A stretch of 64,000 nucleotides of DNA from an uncultured Christensenella sp. (lineage in GTDB: Bacteria > Bacillota > Clostridia > Christensenellales > UBA3700), in assembly GCA_910584975.1 (NCBI GenBank), contig CAJUEA010000001.1:62001-126000 (forward strand), read 5' to 3'. The position numbers were made by a program, and so were the translations under genes. Below the pieces are notes generated by a model. That model made no database searches. It was not told the DNA's origin and worked only from the letters and a program-made list of their open reading frames with translations. This document shows, piece after piece, positions 60,328 through 64,000 of the stretch; position 1 is the first letter of the stretch; the number at the start of each line of letters is the position of its first letter.

Positions 60328-62205
60328 ATGAAAAGAAAATTTGTTGTAATATTCAGTGTTATGCTTTTGCTTTGTGCCTCAGTTTTGGGACTTGTTGCCT
60401 GCAAGCATAATCACGAATGGAACGAGGCTTGGGAAAATGATGCAACTTACCATTGGCATAATTGCAACAAAAAGGGTTGTGATGAAGAGGGTAATAAAGA
60501 GGAACACTCTTTTGCTTTGAAAACAGATTTGAACAATCACTGGCAACAATGTTCTGTTTGTGGTTATTCAAAAGATGTTGTTAAACATAACTTTAACAGC
60601 AACAATGACTATATTTGTGATGATTGTGGCTTTCAACATCAACACAAAATAGTTTATGACGATGCAGACCATCAATACGCTTGTGACAATTGTGATATCA
60701 ACAAAGATAAGTCCGCACACACTTTTAACGACAAGGATACTTGCGCATTTTGTGGGTTCATAAAGGGCACAATCGGGCTTGAGTTTGCATTGAATAGCGA
60801 TAATAACAGCTATACTATCACTGGAGTAAATCGCGAGGAAGAAAATATCCCTTCAGATATTGTTATCCCTGAGTATTACAAGGGCAAACCTGTTACCATG
60901 ATTGGCGAAAATGCTTTTTCTGGAAGAGAATCAATGACAAGCGTTATTATTCCAAAATCAGTTGAGTCTATCAAAGATGGTGCGTTCTTTGGTTGTCACG
61001 GACTTTTGGAAGTTGTTATTCCCGATAGTGTAAAATATATTGCAGAAGGTGCATTTGAAAATTGTTATGGCATTACAATCAAAGCACAGGCAAAAAGCAA
61101 GCCAAGTGGATGGGAAACAATTGAATGGCGAGTTCAAACAAGCTACTATCCAGTTGTGTGGGATTGTGAAAACAACAATATTGCAGAGGATGGATACATC
61201 TACTTTGTGGAAAATGGTGTTAAATATGGCTTAAAAAACAACCAATTGAAAATTGCAAAACAATCGCCTTTAAAAGAAAACTTTAATTTGTCTCCAACAG
61301 TGGAATTTAATGGAGTTAATTATCCTGTAACAGAAATTGGCGAATATGCTTTTTACAAAAACAGTAACTTAAAAACTATAAGGGTTACAAACTATGTGAC
61401 AAAAATCGGCAAATATGCGTTTAATGATTGCATATCACTGAGCAATATTACTTGGGTATTAAAAGGTGCTGTAGAGGGTGACAAAAAAATCGGTGTGGAA
61501 GAAATCGGCATATGCGCTTTTGCAGGTTGCACTTCACTTAGTGTTGCTGGTATTAATAATCCAACGCAATTTGAATTGCCTAATACTTTAAAAAGCATTA
61601 GTGCAGGTATGTTTCAAGATTGCAGTAGCTTGCAACAAATCACAATATCTTCAAACATTGAATATGTTGGTGATAGCGCATTTGTCGGTTGCAGCAAGTT
61701 GATAATTAAATGTGTGACAGCGCAAAAACCACCTATTTGGAGTAATTTGTGGAATGAGGATAATCGTCCTGTAATTTGGAATTGCAACTCAAACAACAGC
61801 ACAGAAGATGGATATATATTTGTTCAAATAAGCAGTGCTTTTTATGGACTTAACAAAGTGAACAAAACTGCAATTTTAATAAGTCAAGAATTGGAAAATT
61901 ATCCAGAGTTGCTATTTGTTTCAAATTCTGTTGATTATGATGGCGTAACTTATCAAGTTACAGAAATTGGCGAGAATGCTTTTGCAAACAACAAACAAAT
62001 CAAAACAATCACAATCATGGCAACAAACATCAAAAAAATCGGTGCAGGTGCTTTCTTGGGTTGTGTTGCTTTGGAAAATATCAATTTCATAGGCAGCGAA
62101 AGTGATTGGAATGCTGTGGAAAAAGGTTCAAATTGGATTTTAGGAGCTGGTATTGATAATAACAATAATGGAGAAATCAATTACATTTACAATTATCAAG
62201 GATAA
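60328..62205 (+). CDS. BspA-like leucine-rich-repeat lipoprotein, second member
   Basis: A 625-residue surface lipoprotein, lipobox GLVAC with Cys 25. Residues 29-150 hold four or five His/Trp plus CxxC units (CSVCGYS, CDDCGF, CDNCDI, CAFCGF), more than in the protein at 9482-10561. Two blocks of BspA-type LRR_5 repeats follow (IPKSVESIKDGAFFGC type), separated by segments containing PVVWDCENNN and PVIWNCNSNN. The end (SESDWNAVEKGSNW) matches the end of the other LRR protein. Ribosome site is AGAGGGG. Likely a surface binding or adhesion protein. Confidence 0.88.
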   Translation: MKRKFVVIFSVMLLLCASVLGLVACKHNHEWNEAWENDATYHWHNCNKKGCDEEGNKEEHSFALKTDLNNHWQQCSVCGYSKDVVKHNFNSNNDYICDDCGFQHQHKIVYDDADHQYACDNCDINKDKSAHTFNDKDTCAFCGFIKGTIGLEFALNSDNNSYTITGVNREEENIPSDIVIPEYYKGKPVTMIGENAFSGRESMTSVIIPKSVESIKDGAFFGCHGLLEVVIPDSVKYIAEGAFENCYGITIKAQAKSKPSGWETIEWRVQTSYYPVVWDCENNNIAEDGYIYFVENGVKYGLKNNQLKIAKQSPLKENFNLSPTVEFNGVNYPVTEIGEYAFYKNSNLKTIRVTNYVTKIGKYAFNDCISLSNITWVLKGAVEGDKKIGVEEIGICAFAGCTSLSVAGINNPTQFELPNTLKSISAGMFQDCSSLQQITISSNIEYVGDSAFVGCSKLIIKCVTAQKPPIWSNLWNEDNRPVIWNCNSNNSTEDGYIFVQISSAFYGLNKVNKTAILISQELENYPELLFVSNSVDYDGVTYQVTEIGENAFANNKQIKTITIMATNIKKIGAGAFLGCVALENINFIGSESDWNAVEKGSNWILGAGIDNNNNGEINYIYNYQG

Positions 62206-62375
62206 TTCAATTTAGTTGTAAATTAATTGTGTTTGTCAAAAGCAAGAATAAATAATTTTTGCGAAATGTAAATGTTTATTTTGCTTAGTGCAAAAGTTGT
62301 GTAAGTAAGTGGCATAACAAAAGCGTGTTAGTTTTTGCATTGCATAAATCAAATTGCGTAATACGGAGATAATGA

Positions 62376-64000
62376 ATGAGTAGCTTTATCCAAAGAAAAA
62401 AAGTGGATAAAAATTTAATAGAAAAACTGCGTCAAACTATTGGTTGTGGCAATGATTTGGCAGAGGTTTTGGCTATCCGAGGCTATGATGATAGCGAGAG
62501 TATTCAAGATTTTTTGCACCCTGACATAAAAAATCTTACTCCAGTTTTCAACTATTCAGGTATGCGAGAGGCTGCGGAGAGAATAAAAAAAGCTATTGAT
62601 TTTAATGAGTCTGTTGTGATATACGGAGATTATGATTGCGACGGAGTTTGTGCAACCTCAATCTTATATATGTTTTTGTCATCTGTGGGGGCAGAAGTAA
62701 ATTTTTATATCCCAAACAGAAAGCGTGAAGGGTATGGAATAAACAGAGAGGCGCTTGAGGAAATTGCAGAAAAATTTTATCCCGACCTTATCATCACGGT
62801 AGATTGTGGCATTACAGCAAAAGATGATATTGATTATGCAATGAATGAATTGGGTATTGAGTTTGTGGTAACCGATCATCACGAACCACCCGAGGAACTC
62901 CCAGAGTGCATAGTTGTCAATCCAAAGGTTGACAGAAAGCCAAATACCTTTAATGAATTGTGTGGTGCTGGTATTGCTCTTCGATTGTGCGAGGCAATTG
63001 GTGGCGAAAAAGCACTTATGTATTACATAGATATTTGCACGCTAGCAACAATAGCCGATATTGTGCCTCTTCAAGGGGATAATCGCATTATTGTCAGTTA
63101 TGGCATGGAAATTATCAATTCGCGTGCAAGGCTTTCTGTGAAATTGTTGCTTGAGGTGGCAGGTGTTAAGCCGGATGAAAAGATAACCAGCACAGATGTC
63201 GCTTTTAAATTGGTGCCAAGGATAAATGCGATTGGCAGATTGTCCGACTCGAAAAAAGCTGTGCAAATGCTTGTGGATAGCGATTATTTTTATGTTAAAA
63301 GTTTGGCAGAACAAGCCAATGAGTACAATAAGGAAAGACAACAATTTACCGATGATTTGGTGGAAGATTGTTTGAAAATGTTGGAAGATTATGACTTAGT
63401 TAACAATCGCATTATCGTTGTTTATAGTGATAAATGGGAGGCAGGTGTTTTGGGCATTGCAAGTGCCAAAATAACAAATTTGTTTAATCGTCCAAGCATT
63501 TTGCTGACATCGGACGGAGATTTTTATAAAGGTTCTGCAAGAAGTATTGCAGGAATTAATATTTATGATTGCGTGTCAAGTTGCAAAGCTTTTTTGAGCA
63601 ATTTTGGTGGACATAGTATGGCGTGTGGTGTCACTTGCCCAAAAGAAAATATCGATTCTTTTTGCTTTGCAATCAACGAATATGCAAGAAGTTTGGATGC
63701 CAGTCTTTTTATTCCTCACAGCGAATTTGATTTGCAAAGAGATATGGAAGAGCTTACTTTTGACAGCATTTCCGAACTTAGCAAATTGGAGCCTTTCGGG
63801 ATGGAAAATCCAAAGGTAAAATATAATATTTGTGTAAACACCCCGATTTTCAGTAGGATATCCACAACAAAACACATAAAATACAAAAAGAACAATGATG
63901 TGGAAATGGTGTGTTTTGATGGTTTAGGTCAGCTAAAAAACATCAATAGTAGTAAAAGAGCTAATATGCTTTGTGATTTTGGTGTGAGGACATTTGCAAA
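62376..64000 (+). CDS. recJ: Single-stranded-DNA exonuclease RecJ, 5' part
   Basis: The frame opens at ATG 62376 (GGAG nine bases upstream) and runs off the right edge after 541 codons without a stop. DHH-family motifs are present: IYGDYDCDGVCATSI (about 83-97), TVDCGI, VTDHHEPP (D167, H168, H169) and LATIADIVPL, followed by the DHHA1 region with GGHSMACG. RecJ degrades single-stranded DNA 5' to 3' in recombination and repair. An ATG at 62372 is out of frame and stops at once. The C-terminal end is outside the window. Confidence 0.95.
   Translation, partial: MSSFIQRKKVDKNLIEKLRQTIGCGNDLAEVLAIRGYDDSESIQDFLHPDIKNLTPVFNYSGMREAAERIKKAIDFNESVVIYGDYDCDGVCATSILYMFLSSVGAEVNFYIPNRKREGYGINREALEEIAEKFYPDLIITVDCGITAKDDIDYAMNELGIEFVVTDHHEPPEELPECIVVNPKVDRKPNTFNELCGAGIALRLCEAIGGEKALMYYIDICTLATIADIVPLQGDNRIIVSYGMEIINSRARLSVKLLLEVAGVKPDEKITSTDVAFKLVPRINAIGRLSDSKKAVQMLVDSDYFYVKSLAEQANEYNKERQQFTDDLVEDCLKMLEDYDLVNNRIIVVYSDKWEAGVLGIASAKITNLFNRPSILLTSDGDFYKGSARSIAGINIYDCVSSCKAFLSNFGGHSMACGVTCPKENIDSFCFAINEYARSLDASLFIPHSEFDLQRDMEELTFDSISELSKLEPFGMENPKVKYNICVNTPIFSRISTTKHIKYKKNNDVEMVCFDGLGQLKNINSSKRANMLCDFGVRTFA

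Overview
The window comes from a low-GC Gram-positive bacterium, most likely an uncultured gut Clostridia-type Bacillota. Evidence: TTGACA-N17-TATAAT promoters, strong Shine-Dalgarno sites, a cysteine T-box, lipobox-type lipoproteins, BspA-like leucine-rich-repeat lipoproteins, an ISLre2-type transposase and many small ABC transporter operons. No rRNA, tRNA or CRISPR array was seen.

Region 1-6540 looks like an accessory (plasmid or integrated-element) segment. It holds a cut-off gene end, a ParA/ribbon-helix-helix partition pair, and two consecutive cassettes built like type III toxin-antitoxin loci: strong promoter, structured or tandem-repeat RNA, leaky terminator, toxin. The first toxin is ToxN/AbiQ-like. 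The second is an unrelated protein, possibly a PBECR-type nuclease, preceded by two 58-nt RNA repeats with pseudoknot potential. The two toxins share a C-terminal motif. Arrays of a 13-bp repeat follow three successive stop codons and resemble centromere or operator arrays. A five-gene operon of small unknown proteins and an ISLre2 transposase close the segment.

Region 6640-19100: a GH2 beta-mannosidase-like protein lacking the expected acid/base Glu; an LRR lipoprotein; an XRE-cupin regulator with a polyamine ABC operon (potABCD order, minus strand) from a strong promoter followed by a palindromic operator; thioredoxin; a Fic protein.

Region 19100-32900: 61-bp tandem repeats, interspersed chromosomal repeats, a large secreted GLUG-like protein, a phosphoglycerate-mutase/homoserine-kinase-type enzyme fused in frame to a membrane-anchored extracellular region, a cysteine T-box with cysE and cysS, and a tandemly duplicated small lipoprotein gene.

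Region 32900-64000: adenine deaminase; two polar amino-acid ABC operons whose binding proteins both appear circularly permuted and whose ATPases both carry insertions at the same place; a YerC/TrpR-like regulator; pdxS; an M20 dipeptidase; radC; gltX-mrnC; thyA-folA-rlmB; a degenerate response regulator; a GH13 amylase-type enzyme; an acyl-CoA-ligase-like protein overlapping Tex; an MMPL transporter; a second LRR lipoprotein; and the start of recJ. Two repeat families (one with a TCATTCTGAGCG core, one with a TCGATTTTTGA core) recur between genes.
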